The position numbers were made by a program, and so were the translations under genes. The notes below the pieces were generated by a model, which ran no database searches, had not been told where the DNA came from, and saw nothing but the letters and a program-made list of their open reading frames with translations. Source: a virus. From it: a stretch of 33,609 nucleotides of DNA. Location of the stretch: the IMG/VR virus record IMGVR_UViG_3300042401_000466, positions 1-33,609 of that record; one strand, 5' to 3'. Each line of letters opens with the position of its first letter. The stretch's first letter is position 1. Positions 13,439 through 21,884 of this stretch are shown here, piece after piece.

Positions 13439-15128
13439 ATTAGAGGTAAAGAATAATTTAGGTTCGCTTAAATCACAATTAAGAGAAGCACAAGCTGAAG
13501 TTGCGAAGTTATCAGAGCAGTTCGGTGTAACGTCTAAAGAGGCGGCTAATGCAGCGAAAAGAGCAGCGGAACTAAAAGACCAAATAGGTGATGCGAAAGA
13601 TTTAACAGATGCCTTTAACCCTGATGCTAAATTCAAAGCTATTGGTGCTGCTTTGGGAGGTGTTGCAAGTGGATTCGCTGCTTACCAAGGAGCTTTAGGC
13701 TTAGTTGGTGTTGAAAGTAAGAAAGTAGAAGAGCAACTTTTGAAGGTTCAGAGCGCAATGGCTTTAGCTGAGGGTATAAACGGTATAACTTCAAGCATTG
13801 ATTCATTTAAAAATTTAGGTTCGGTAATAAAAAACAACGTTGTTAGTGCGTTTGGTTCGTTAAGAGCTGCATTAATTTCAACAGGAATAGGAGCTTTAGC
13901 CGTTATTTTAGGAAGTATTATAGCTAATTGGAAGGAGTTTAGCAAAGCAATTACAGATACATTCCCGGGATTCTCGAAAGTAACCGACTTTTTTAAGAAC
14001 TTTTCACAGGTTGCAAGCGGTACAATTAATAGTGTTGTGGCTGGATTTAAGACTATTGGACAGGTGTTAGGTAATATATTTAGCGGTGACTTTTCAAAAG
14101 CTTACAACAACGCAAAAAAGTTAGGTGAAAACATGGCTACAGCTTACAATCAAGGATATGATAAGAAAGATAAAGAGCTAAAAACAAAGCAATCAATCGA
14201 TAATCAGAAGTTTGAAATTGACTTGATGAAAGCCAAAGGTAAAAACGTATTAAACGCACAACTTGAATTGCAACGTAAAGAATTGTCATTATTACAAAAA
14301 GGAAGTGATGAATACAAAGCGAAGTTAATAGAGATTGAAGAAAGCAAAACAGCAATAAGGGAAAAAGCAGAGCAAGACAGAGAGGCACGTATTGCCAAAG
14401 CTAAAGAGTTAGCAGAAAAACGAGCGCAAGAACTACAAAAGAAAAAAGACGAATTTGCAAAGAAACAAGCGCAAGATTTAGAGGACTCTGAAAAGATGAG
14501 ATTAAAACCTTTATCATTAGGAGACACTGCAAAAGAGGCACGAGAGAAAGGAGATAAACAACTAAGGGAAGATTATAAAACAAGCCAAGAGAAAGCAAAG
14601 TTAGACAAAGAAAATGCGGAACGTGAAAAGAAATTAGCAGAAGAAGTTAAAAACAAAAAAATACAAATGGGGCAACAAGCCTTTAGTATATTGTCAGACC
14701 TATCAAGTTTATTTGCAGACGGTAACGAAGCAGACCAACGAAAAGCATTTCAATTAAACAAGGCTGCTAATTTAGGACTTGCAATTATGAATACAGCGCA
14801 AGCAGTAACGGGAGCATTAACAGCAGGTGGTAATCCTTTAAAACTTGCTACTGGAGCGCAATTCTTAGAAGCAGGAATAGCGGCTACAACTGGAGGTATA
14901 AACATCGCAAGAATAGCAGCTACACAATTTCAAGGCACAGGCGGTGCAGAAACAGCAACAGCTACACCAACAGCACCACGTACACCAAGCTTTGACATTA
15001 TACAAGCACAACCACAAATGCAGTTAGGAGCATTACAACAACAACCCGTGAAAGCATATGTAGTAAGTGGTGAAGTGTCAACAGCTCAAGCATTAGACCG
15101 TAATAGAGTAAGAAATGCAACATTTTAA
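13416..15128 (+). CDS. Tail tape measure protein
   Basis: A 570-residue protein with the usual tape-measure features. A charged, Ala-rich coiled coil opens it (LKSQLREAQAEVAKLSEQFG). Two hydrophobic stretches follow (FKAIGAALGGVASGFAAYQG at about 65-90, and LISTGIGALAVILGSIIANW at about 148-170). A long Lys/Glu/Gln-rich helix spans roughly 250-410, and an Ala/Thr-rich C-terminus follows. Tape measures set siphovirus tail length, at about 1.5 angstroms per residue, so 570 residues predicts a fairly short tail near 85 nm. It is preceded by tail genes rather than by a chaperone directly. Confidence 0.85.
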   Translation: MAEKKIIELEVKNNLGSLKSQLREAQAEVAKLSEQFGVTSKEAANAAKRAAELKDQIGDAKDLTDAFNPDAKFKAIGAALGGVASGFAAYQGALGLVGVESKKVEEQLLKVQSAMALAEGINGITSSIDSFKNLGSVIKNNVVSAFGSLRAALISTGIGALAVILGSIIANWKEFSKAITDTFPGFSKVTDFFKNFSQVASGTINSVVAGFKTIGQVLGNIFSGDFSKAYNNAKKLGENMATAYNQGYDKKDKELKTKQSIDNQKFEIDLMKAKGKNVLNAQLELQRKELSLLQKGSDEYKAKLIEIEESKTAIREKAEQDREARIAKAKELAEKRAQELQKKKDEFAKKQAQDLEDSEKMRLKPLSLGDTAKEAREKGDKQLREDYKTSQEKAKLDKENAEREKKLAEEVKNKKIQMGQQAFSILSDLSSLFADGNEADQRKAFQLNKAANLGLAIMNTAQAVTGALTAGGNPLKLATGAQFLEAGIAATTGGINIARIAATQFQGTGGAETATATPTAPRTPSFDIIQAQPQMQLGALQQQPVKAYVVSGEVSTAQALDRNRVRNATF

Positions 15129-15149
15129 TTAAAATTAAGTTATAAAAGT

Positions 15150-15716
15150 ATGCAGAACATAGAGCTAACAATTAAAGACGATGAACAGGGGGTTTTCGCA
15201 ATTTCTTTAGTAGATAAACCCGCAATAGAGGAAGATTTTATTTTCTTAAGTGAGATTAGCGTTGAGTTACAAGTTACCAACGATGAAAAACGGGAAGTTG
15301 TTGGACTTGCTTTAGTGCCTAATAAACAGATATTAAGACGTATTAAAGATAAAGAGTTTACTATTTCATTTAGTGAAGAAACAATCGCCAAAGTACAAGA
15401 ACTCTACCTTAAAAAGAATTACAATAACAACGTAACGGTTGACCACGATCATAATGTTGATGGTGTTAGCTTAATCGAAAGTTGGATTGTTGAAGATGAG
15501 AAATACGATAAATCTAACCTTTACAATTTGAATGCTGTTAAAGGTAGTTGGGTTGTTAAGATGAAAGTTTACAATGAAGAAGTTTGGCAACAAATCAAAG
15601 ACGGTAAATTCAAAGGGTTTAGTATCGAAGGGAAGTTTGACGGGTTAGACCAATTGGAAGCTGAAAGCCACGAGGATATAATAAACGAAATTAAGGAACT
15701 TTTAAAATCAATATAA
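15150..15716 (+). CDS. XkdF-like prohead protease
   Basis: The 188-residue product matches the XkdF-type phage serine protease family. Characteristic pieces are LVDKPAIEEDFIFLS (20-34), KREVVGLALVPNKQILR (47-63), the NNNVTVDHDHNVDGVSLIES block with candidate catalytic His, SWIVEDEKYDKSN, and KGFSIEGKFDG with a candidate catalytic Ser. Such proteases cleave the scaffold and capsid N-terminus during head maturation. It lies several genes before scaffold and capsid, with adhesin-like genes between, which is unusual. Family is well supported; the catalytic assignment is by position of conserved residues. Confidence 0.8.
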   Translation: MQNIELTIKDDEQGVFAISLVDKPAIEEDFIFLSEISVELQVTNDEKREVVGLALVPNKQILRRIKDKEFTISFSEETIAKVQELYLKKNYNNNVTVDHDHNVDGVSLIESWIVEDEKYDKSNLYNLNAVKGSWVVKMKVYNEEVWQQIKDGKFKGFSIEGKFDGLDQLEAESHEDIINEIKELLKSI

Positions 15717-15718
15717 TT

Positions 15719-16447
15719 ATGCCAGTTACACAAATTGACAATACACAAACTATTAGCAACTCTACATGGAGGGTGCAACCTGATGTTATCACATCTGAAA
15801 GCGGAATAGTAAAAGAAAACGGAACTATCCATTACATTGATGGCAAGTTAAAATACCATTCTGAGGGTGTGGTTAAAGAGTTAGGATTAGGTACAGACCC
15901 AAGCATTCCAATTATTGCAGTTACAGCAACGCAACCATTTCCAACATCTATAGAAGGAGACAGATATTTATTTTATTCAGTATCAGAAGGAGTAATTGAA
16001 ACTGTTGTTTTATATGAATATAATGGTACTTCTTACGTAGGTACAACTCCACCTCTAGGACAATTATTTGAGGAGTTATCAACGGGGAAGACAATTCGTT
16101 GGACGGGTACGGGTTTGGATGATTACGGATTACAAAAGAGCTTACAAGATTTAACTTTATCACGTAAAACAAATGACTATACATTAGTAGCTGCTGACAA
16201 CGGAAAAGTAGTTGAAATGAACAAAGCAACTGCTAACACTTTAACCGTGCCAAATGGTGTGTTTTCAGCAGGTCAACAAGTATTAATCACACAATATGGA
16301 TCAGGTCAAACGACAATTGCAGCGGGTGCTGGTGTAACATTAAGAAGTTCGGGAGGTAAATTGAAGCTAACTAACCAATATGCAACAGCTACATTAATCT
16401 TTATTAGTGCGAGTGAGGCTTATGTTTCGGGTAATTTAACAGCATAA
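15719..16447 (+). CDS. Virion protein with DUF2793-like middle and fibre-like end
   Basis: A 242-residue protein. The middle (PFPTSIEGDRYLFYSVSEGV ... GQLFEELSTGKTIRWTGTG) resembles DUF2793-like phage tail domains. The C-terminal 90 residues (SRKTNDYTLVAADNGKVVEM, then ANTLTVPNGVFSAGQQVLIT, then GQTTIAAGAGVTLRSSGGKL) are a repeat module seen at the ends of many phage fibre and structural proteins. It may decorate tail or head and bind the host surface. It has no signal sequence. It begins 2 bases after the protease stop. Confidence 0.65.
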   Translation: MPVTQIDNTQTISNSTWRVQPDVITSESGIVKENGTIHYIDGKLKYHSEGVVKELGLGTDPSIPIIAVTATQPFPTSIEGDRYLFYSVSEGVIETVVLYEYNGTSYVGTTPPLGQLFEELSTGKTIRWTGTGLDDYGLQKSLQDLTLSRKTNDYTLVAADNGKVVEMNKATANTLTVPNGVFSAGQQVLITQYGSGQTTIAAGAGVTLRSSGGKLKLTNQYATATLIFISASEAYVSGNLTA

Positions 16448-16448
16448 C

Positions 16449-16706
16449 ATGACTGAGTTTAATAACAAAATAACTCCTTCATTCATAAGATTTAAAGCAG
16501 TCACTACCGTAACAGATAGTGACTCTTTATTTTTACAACCTATTGACAGCGAAATACCGAATAGAATAGCAATGCTACAATTCAAAAACTATTTAGGTGA
16601 TGAAGATAACGGGATTCTATTTGGTGGCACGGGAACAGACGAAGACGTTTACAAGGTTATAGGCGGTGTTGGCACGAGTATTAATTCAGACATATACAAT
16701 TTATGA
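16449..16706 (+). CDS. Small virion-associated hypothetical protein
   Basis: An 85-residue product (MTEFNNKITPSFIRFKAVTT ... GGTGTDEDVYKVIGGVGTSI). The content is polar and Gly-rich towards the end, compatible with a fibre or accessory virion protein. It is ATGA-coupled to the adhesin-like gene that follows. No family was recognised. Confidence 0.6.
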   Translation: MTEFNNKITPSFIRFKAVTTVTDSDSLFLQPIDSEIPNRIAMLQFKNYLGDEDNGILFGGTGTDEDVYKVIGGVGTSINSDIYNL

Positions 16707-17734
16707 GTGATATAACAAAGAGAATAATAATTAAAAAAGGTAGTGGTATTGCAACCGTACCAAGTAGCTCAGACCATAGGGATGGCACGTGGTTAGCTAC
16801 GGACATTTACATGGGTGAATTCTATATGAACACTGTTAACGGTAAGATATACACACGTACAGCAAGTGGGATTGAAGAAATAATTTATGATGTAGCAGAC
16901 TTTGAAGTTTTAGCAAATAAAGCGACAAATTTTAGTGTAATTAATAATACTAAATACCCAACTACTCAGGCAGTAGAAAATCAAATTGATGCTAAATTAT
17001 TAGCTGAAAACTATTGGGTTGTTGGAAGTGCAGAAATTGCAAGGGGTTACAGAGCGCAACACAACTCAACAACCGTATTAGCTGAAAATATTGCAACAGG
17101 AACACTACAAGGTACAGCAACAGCGGTGGCGGTGTCTAACACTTCTATACTAACTAAAAAAACAAGGTTGAAAATTGGTGTTTCAACACCTGCATTAAAC
17201 GGTATTTGTGGTTATAGGTCAACAAGTGCATTTAACATCGTGGGTACAGGATGGAAATTTTGTGTAGGTTTTGGTGTAAGTGACACTGGTTTTAACACAA
17301 ATGCGCGTCAATTTTATGGAATGACAGCAACAACTGCATCTTTAGGAATTTCCTCTACTGTTACGGTTGAAAGTTTAACTAATATTATTGGTATTGGGTC
17401 GGATGCTTCTGATACTAATTTACAAGTATTTCATAACGATGGGTCAGGTACTGCTACAAAAATAGACTTAGGCTCAAATTTTCCTGCAAATAGAACAAGT
17501 GGTGCAGTTGCTTCTGATTTTTTTGTCTTTGAAATGTACAACCCTTTTGATTCTATGAATGTATATTACAAAGTTTCATCTTTAGAAAACAACGTGACAG
17601 TTGAGGGTACAATCACAACTAATTTACCAAGTGATACTACACCGATAACAATGCAAGCGGTTAGAACTTCGGGAGCATCTTCAAACGCTTGTAGTTTTGA
17701 TATTAGTCAATTAACTTTAAATTGTTTGTCATGA
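16703..17734 (+). CDS. Tail fibre/adhesin-like protein
   Basis: A 343-residue protein with an N-terminal attachment-type module (RIIIKKGSGIATVPSSSDHR, then GTWLATDIYMGEFYMNTVNG, then KIYTRTASGIEEI, residues about 7-62). This kind of YMGEF(Y)xNTxxGKIYTR motif is typical of Bacteroidota phage fibres. The remaining beta-rich, Thr/Ser/Asn-rich part looks like a lectin-like receptor-binding domain. It is a good candidate for host recognition. No enzymatic motif is seen. Confidence 0.65.
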   Translation: MSDITKRIIIKKGSGIATVPSSSDHRDGTWLATDIYMGEFYMNTVNGKIYTRTASGIEEIIYDVADFEVLANKATNFSVINNTKYPTTQAVENQIDAKLLAENYWVVGSAEIARGYRAQHNSTTVLAENIATGTLQGTATAVAVSNTSILTKKTRLKIGVSTPALNGICGYRSTSAFNIVGTGWKFCVGFGVSDTGFNTNARQFYGMTATTASLGISSTVTVESLTNIIGIGSDASDTNLQVFHNDGSGTATKIDLGSNFPANRTSGAVASDFFVFEMYNPFDSMNVYYKVSSLENNVTVEGTITTNLPSDTTPITMQAVRTSGASSNACSFDISQLTLNCLS

Positions 17735-17880
17735 TAACAGTGTTTCAAGAAGTAAGGGGAGCTTACACTTATGTAGAAAGCACCTACTTAAATATAATCA
17801 AAGTTGGCAATGAAGTTTTGAATGCTGATGTAACAACCGAAATAACAGCACAGGAAACTATCATAAACGATTACATCTAA
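17731..17880 (+). CDS. Small hypothetical protein, 49 aa
   Basis: ATG 17731 overlaps the adhesin stop (ATGA), and TAA ends at 17880. The product (MITVFQEVRGAYTYVESTYL, then NIIKVGNEVLNADVTTEITA) is beta-rich and acidic, possibly a fibre accessory or chaperone. It fills the gap before the GAF-like gene. No family was recognised. Confidence 0.55.
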   Translation: MITVFQEVRGAYTYVESTYLNIIKVGNEVLNADVTTEITAQETIINDYI

Positions 17881-17916
17881 TTTACAACAACACTCATAAA
17901 TCAAGGTTATATAATT

Positions 17917-18531
17917 ATGAATGAAGTCAAGTACATTTTAGAGCAAATCAGAAAAACGAAAACAACAGTGCTAATCATAATCTTACTTGCCTTCATTCTT
18001 TTTTATTACAAGTCATTGGTCACTCAAGTAGTAGTTAAAAAAATTGAAACTGTTGACGAGGTGAAAAAAGACATCAACAACAATGTTTTGATTCAACAGA
18101 TGCTTAATGAATTGATGTTAAAATATAATGCTGATAGGGCTTATATCTTTCAGTTTCACAACACAATTAAGTACTACGATGGAACGCATAGAAACCATCA
18201 ATCAATGACATTTGAAGTTTGCAACAATGGTATTAGCTCTGAAGCGCATAATTTACAGAATATTCCCGTTAGTTTGTACCCGATGTTCTTACAGCAAATA
18301 ATGTTAGAAAGAATGAACTATTGCGACGTGAATAGTATTAAAGAGCAAACAACAAAAGCATCGTTATTAAGGCAAGGAATACAATCTATATGTATAGCGC
18401 CGTATTTTAAAAAAGGCAATTTTGTGGCTTACATTGGTTTAGACTTTGTAAAAGAAAACAAGTGTACAGAAATTGATTTTAAGGAATTTAAACAATTTAC
18501 AAATGAAATAGGTAATATATTAATGTTATGA
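17917..18531 (+). CDS. Membrane-anchored GAF-like domain protein
   Basis: A 204-residue protein with one N-terminal membrane helix (VLIIILLAFILFYYKSLVTQ, about 18-37) and a short linker, followed by a GAF-like ligand-binding fold. The block ADRAYIFQFHNTIKYYDGTH (71-90) and the later SLLRQGIQSICIAPYFKKGN, FVAYIGLDFV resemble GAF domains that begin with R-x-YxFxFHN. GAF domains bind small molecules in sensors, but no output domain follows. It lies between adhesin and scaffold genes. Placing it in the virion or the host membrane cannot be settled from sequence. Confidence 0.7.
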   Translation: MNEVKYILEQIRKTKTTVLIIILLAFILFYYKSLVTQVVVKKIETVDEVKKDINNNVLIQQMLNELMLKYNADRAYIFQFHNTIKYYDGTHRNHQSMTFEVCNNGISSEAHNLQNIPVSLYPMFLQQIMLERMNYCDVNSIKEQTTKASLLRQGIQSICIAPYFKKGNFVAYIGLDFVKENKCTEIDFKEFKQFTNEIGNILML

Positions 18532-18689
18532 GAAAAGGAGGAAAAAAAGGATGCCAATGCAAAGATGGCACGTATTCAAAAGAATGTTGTGATGGTCAAT
18601 CTCAAGGGATTGGAAGTACACAACAACAGTCAATTGCGATAGTAAACCATACTATTGAAGTGAGACAAATTACAACAGAAAGAGGTTAA
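18528..18689 (+). CDS. Small cysteine-rich protein, 53 aa
   Basis: ATG 18528 overlaps the upstream stop (ATGA). The product begins MRKGGKKGCQCKDGTYSKEC with a second Cys after it (CxC ... CC), which could bind a metal, and ends with a beta-like tail. I know similar tiny CxCxDGTxSxxCC proteins from Bacteroidota phage structural regions, without known function. Confidence 0.6.
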   Translation: MRKGGKKGCQCKDGTYSKECCDGQSQGIGSTQQQSIAIVNHTIEVRQITTERG

Positions 18690-18713
18690 ATAAGTTATTA
18701 AAGAAAAACGTTT

Positions 18714-19295
18714 ATGAATAAAGAAATAAAAGATGCGTTGAGAACTATCAAGACATTTTTAGGAATGGAAGTTAAGTTGGAGCAAATGAAGTTAGTCGAT
18801 GGTAACACGGTAATCGAAGCAGATTCTTTTGAAGCTGGAGCGAGTGTTATGATTTTAGTACCTGATAGCGAAGCGGTGCCTTTGGAAGTTGGTAAATACG
18901 AGCTTGAAGACGGTCGTTTACTTATCGTTGAAGAAAAAGGAATGATTGCAGCGATTGAAGAGATGCCAAAAGAAGCTGAAGATGAGGAAATGCCTGTTGA
19001 GGCGGATGTAACTCCTGAAGTTGAAGTTAAGCAACCTAAAAAAGTTGTATCAATCACTGAGCAACATTTTTCAGAAATGAAAGCAAAGATTGAAGAGCTT
19101 GAAACTAAGTTAGCATCATTGGAAGTAAAAGAGGAAGAGCAACCAACTGACATCGTTGAGTTCAAAGCTGAAGAACCTAAACCAATTCAATTCAATCCTG
19201 AGAATGTTAACCCAATTGAGCATATGGATTTAGCGACAAACACAGGTAAATCAACAAGAGATAAGATTTTAGAAGAAGTATATAATAACAAATAA
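18714..19295 (+). CDS. Probable scaffold/head assembly protein
   Basis: A 193-residue, strongly acidic protein immediately before the major capsid gene. The N-terminal half has beta strands with a conserved feel (MNKEIKDALRTIKTFLGMEV, then LEDGRLLIVEEKGMIAAIEE). A long Glu/Pro stretch and a coiled coil (SEMKAKIEELETKLASLEVK) follow. Position, acidity and coiled coil are those of scaffolding proteins, which fill proheads and are removed before packaging. The XkdF-like protease upstream would be the matching protease. Confidence 0.65.
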   Translation: MNKEIKDALRTIKTFLGMEVKLEQMKLVDGNTVIEADSFEAGASVMILVPDSEAVPLEVGKYELEDGRLLIVEEKGMIAAIEEMPKEAEDEEMPVEADVTPEVEVKQPKKVVSITEQHFSEMKAKIEELETKLASLEVKEEEQPTDIVEFKAEEPKPIQFNPENVNPIEHMDLATNTGKSTRDKILEEVYNNK

Positions 19296-19306
19296 ACAAA
19301 TAAAAA

Positions 19307-20266
19307 ATGGCTACAACGGCAAACATTACTACATCATATGCTGGACAAGATTCCAAACTATGGGTAAAAGCTGCTTTATTAAGCGGTAACACATTAGCAA
19401 ATGGAGGTATGACAATCATTCCTAACATTGCTTACAAAACAACAATGTTTAAAATCGGAACGGACGATCTTTTAAAGAATGCAACGTGTGATTTTGATGC
19501 TACATCTACTGTAACACTTTCTGAAAGAAACTTGACATTAGAGCAGTTTCAAGTTAACTTGCAATTGTGTAAAAAAGACTTTTTACCAACGTTTCAAGCT
19601 GAAGAAATGGGCTTCAGTGCAAACAAAGTTTTAGCAAAATCATTTGTTGATTACTTGTTAGCTTACATCACTGATAAAGTTGCTTCATCTGTAGAGGTTT
19701 CTATTTGGAGAGGTACAAACGCAACAGCGGGTCAAATTGATGGTATTTCTACTTTGTTAGCTGCTGACGCTGCTTTACCAACTGCGAACGAGGTTGCTGG
19801 TTCTTCTGCTATTTCTGCTGCATCTACGGTAATTGCTGAATTAGGTAAAATTGTTGACGCTATTCCTGCTGCGTTATACGGTTCACCTGACTTGAAAATC
19901 TACGTGCCTCAGGGTGTTATGAAGGCTTACATTAGAGCGTTGGGTGGTTTTTCAGTAGCTGCTACTTCTAACTCTGGTACAGATGCTAAGGGAACACAAT
20001 GGTACAATGGTGGTGCTTTAACTTTTGATGGTATTCCATTATTTGTAGCAAACGGATTAGCTGCTAACACTGCTATCGCTGCTGAAACTTCAAACTTGTT
20101 CTTCGGCTGCGGTTTATTAAATGATACAAATGAAATTGCGCTTTTGGACATGGCACCGATTGACGGGTCGCAAAATGTACGTTTTGTATTACGTGCAGGA
20201 ATGGCTGTAAATTACCATTCTGTATCTGACATCGTAACTTACAACATCCCGAATTCAGCTAACTAA
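19307..20266 (+). CDS. Major capsid protein
   Basis: A 319-residue product with the size, position after a scaffold and composition of an HK97-fold major capsid protein. It is Ala-rich, and it begins MATTANITTSYAGQDSKLWV. Supporting features are the E-loop-like region around FQAEEMGFSANKVLAKSFVD, the spine-helix region, and a strand-rich end (NVRFVLRAGMAVNYHSVSDI). Codon choice favours GCT, GGT and ACT more than neighbouring genes, as expected for the most expressed phage gene. A strong terminator follows at once. HK97 folds cannot be proved by eye. Confidence 0.8.
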   Translation: MATTANITTSYAGQDSKLWVKAALLSGNTLANGGMTIIPNIAYKTTMFKIGTDDLLKNATCDFDATSTVTLSERNLTLEQFQVNLQLCKKDFLPTFQAEEMGFSANKVLAKSFVDYLLAYITDKVASSVEVSIWRGTNATAGQIDGISTLLAADAALPTANEVAGSSAISAASTVIAELGKIVDAIPAALYGSPDLKIYVPQGVMKAYIRALGGFSVAATSNSGTDAKGTQWYNGGALTFDGIPLFVANGLAANTAIAAETSNLFFGCGLLNDTNEIALLDMAPIDGSQNVRFVLRAGMAVNYHSVSDIVTYNIPNSAN

Positions 20267-20287
20267 TAATTAGCAAAACAATAACGT

Positions 20288-20322
20288 GGGGAGGAGCTTA
20301 AAGTCCCTCCCCTTTTTTTTTT
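20288..20322 (+). terminator. Intrinsic terminator after the capsid gene
   Basis: GGGGAGG (20288-20294) pairs with CCTCCCC (20306-20312), followed by ten T's. The loop contains GCTTAAAG. It ends the high-expression capsid transcript, or trims it. A similar loop occurs in the terminator at 21500. Confidence 0.85.
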
Positions 20323-20343
20323 AAACTTTAAAATATTAAACAG

Positions 20344-20886
20344 GTGGCTTGTAACTTAACCATAGGACGCGCGGAGGCGTGCAAAGAGGCAATCGGAGGA
20401 CTGAAGGCCGTGTACTTTATTAATTTTCAGATAGTTCCATCTGATGTGACTTTCTCGAATGACTTAATCACAGCAGTAACAAACGTTGACAACTTATTTA
20501 AATATGAGTTAAAGTCAAACGAAAACGTATTTGACCAAGAAATAGTATCAAGCCGTGAAGCGGGTACAACATTTTTCCGTCAAACGTTAACAATTAAGTT
20601 GAAAAAACAAGATGCAACGACTCACAAAGAGGTCAAACTTTTGGCTTATAGTCGACCTCACGTCCTTGTAGAAAGTAACAACGGTCAATTCTTTTTGATG
20701 GGATTGTACAGAGGTGCTGATTTAACAGCAGGTTCTATTAACAATGGTGGAGCTTTAGGCGATTTCAACGGGTACAGTTTGACTTTTACCGCTGAAGAGG
20801 CTTTACCGGCACCATTCACGGACATCACAAGCGCTGCGACTATCGTTTCTGACTGTTTCACAGGTGCTACAATTGTAACTGCTTAA
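20344..20886 (+). CDS. Tail tube-like structural protein, copy 1
   Basis: The 180-residue product starts at GTG 20344 (MACNLTIGRAEACKEAIGGL) and is paralogous to the next gene: FKYELKSNENVFDQEIVSSR, TTFFRQTLTIKLKKQD and GDFNGYSLTFTAEEALP are nearly shared. In Bacteroidota phages this type is placed as a major tail or virion protein. The pattern of a Gly/Thr-rich beta protein in a capsid-portal block supports a structural role. No ATG fits upstream, and GTG sits 21 bases after the terminator T-tract. Confidence 0.65.
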   Translation: MACNLTIGRAEACKEAIGGLKAVYFINFQIVPSDVTFSNDLITAVTNVDNLFKYELKSNENVFDQEIVSSREAGTTFFRQTLTIKLKKQDATTHKEVKLLAYSRPHVLVESNNGQFFLMGLYRGADLTAGSINNGGALGDFNGYSLTFTAEEALPAPFTDITSAATIVSDCFTGATIVTA

Positions 20887-20888
20887 CC

Positions 20889-21494
20889 ATGCCTTGCGCT
20901 ATAACAGCAGGTCGTTCAGAGCCTTGTAAGGATTCACTTGCAGGGCTTAAAAACGTTTACTTTATCAATGAGGATATAACGTCTAATTATATCTATAAAG
21001 AGAATACACCAATGGTTAGTCAGTGGGACTATATTCTTGATACTGATTTTAATGAGTCTATTGATTATTTTAACGCTATCCCTTATTTATATAAATTTGA
21101 ATTGAAATCTAACGAAAATGTTTACGACCAAGAAATAGTAAGTTCACGTGAAAATGGCACTACTTTTTTCCGTCAAACATTGACTATAAAACTAAAAAAA
21201 CAGGACATTGCTACGCACAACGCTGTAAAAACTTTAGCATACGCAAAGCCACGGATTTTAGTTGAAAACAACGAAGGACAATTTTTCTTAGTTGGACTAT
21301 TGAGAGGTTGTGACGTAACAAGTGGAAATATTAATAATGGAGCATTGGTCGGTGATTTTAGCGGATATTCCTTAACCTTCCAAGCGGAGGAGCTTTTACC
21401 ATCGCAATTTGTACCTTTAGGTACTGCTGCATTTTACAATAATCTAATTAACGATGATTTTCCGAAAACATTAAGTACAATTGTAACAAGTTAA
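20889..21494 (+). CDS. Tail tube-like structural protein, copy 2
   Basis: A 201-residue paralog of the preceding protein. The N-terminus MPCAITAGRSEPCKDSLAGL, the core FELKSNENVYDQEIVSSREN and the TTFFRQTLTIKLKKQDIATH block match copy 1. It has an insertion of about 20-25 residues before the core (around residues 40-65) and a different C-terminus. Tandem duplication, followed by divergence, explains the pair. One may be the tube protein and the other a decoration or initiator, but the sequence does not say which. Confidence 0.65.
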   Translation: MPCAITAGRSEPCKDSLAGLKNVYFINEDITSNYIYKENTPMVSQWDYILDTDFNESIDYFNAIPYLYKFELKSNENVYDQEIVSSRENGTTFFRQTLTIKLKKQDIATHNAVKTLAYAKPRILVENNEGQFFLVGLLRGCDVTSGNINNGALVGDFSGYSLTFQAEELLPSQFVPLGTAAFYNNLINDDFPKTLSTIVTS

Positions 21495-21499
21495 TTTAC

Positions 21500-21532
21500 G
21501 GGGGGGGGCTTAAAACACCCCTCTTTTTTTTT
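21500..21532 (+). terminator. Intrinsic terminator with nine-G run
   Basis: A run of nine G's (21500-21508) pairs with ACCCCTC (21518-21523 region), with the loop containing CTTAAAAC, and is followed by nine T's. It closes the tail tube gene pair. The G run allows several pairing registers. The loop resembles that of the terminator at 20288. Confidence 0.8.
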
Positions 21533-21566
21533 GCAACAAAAACACTCTTTTTTAGTTATACTATTA

Positions 21567-21884
21567 ATGATAGTATTAACGACATCCACATCACCGCAAA
21601 CGGTTTATTTTATCCCACGTGAAGGTACTGGGAACTCAGATAAGATATTTCTAACAGACGAACAAACAAACGTCACTACAACGATTAATATCACTACATA
21701 TGCAACAGGTGATTATTACCATACAGCGACCGCTACATTTGCGTTAATTGAAGGACATACGTATATTTGCAAGATTGGAAAAACAAACGATATACGATTC
21801 TACGGACGTGTATTCTGTACGGATAATCCAAGCTCGAACTTTACTCAAACGGTAACAACAAACGAATTTATAATTTATGAATAA
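21567..21884 (+). CDS. Virion-associated hypothetical protein
   Basis: A 105-residue, Thr-rich beta protein (MIVLTTSTSPQTVYFIPREG then ...TNVTTTINITTYATGDYYHT). Such MIxLxxSxxxxVYFxPRE proteins are common beside portal genes in Bacteroidota phages, with unknown role. I chose ATG 21567. A TTG at 21531 would add a hydrophobic leader resembling a signal peptide, but it lies in the terminator T-tract and is unlikely to be used. Confidence 0.6.
   Translation: MIVLTTSTSPQTVYFIPREGTGNSDKIFLTDEQTNVTTTINITTYATGDYYHTATATFALIEGHTYICKIGKTNDIRFYGRVFCTDNPSSNFTQTVTTNEFIIYE

Noticed and set aside
13400-14598. Reverse-strand Ser/Ala/Leu-rich frames opposite the tape measure
   Set aside because: Their composition is that expected from the complement of a Lys/Glu/Ala-rich coiled-coil gene; no start context or promoter supports them.
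21531-21566. Signal-peptide-like extension of the gene at 21567 from TTG 21531
   Set aside because: It lies in the terminator T-tract, and homologous virion proteins as I know them start at the inner ATG.
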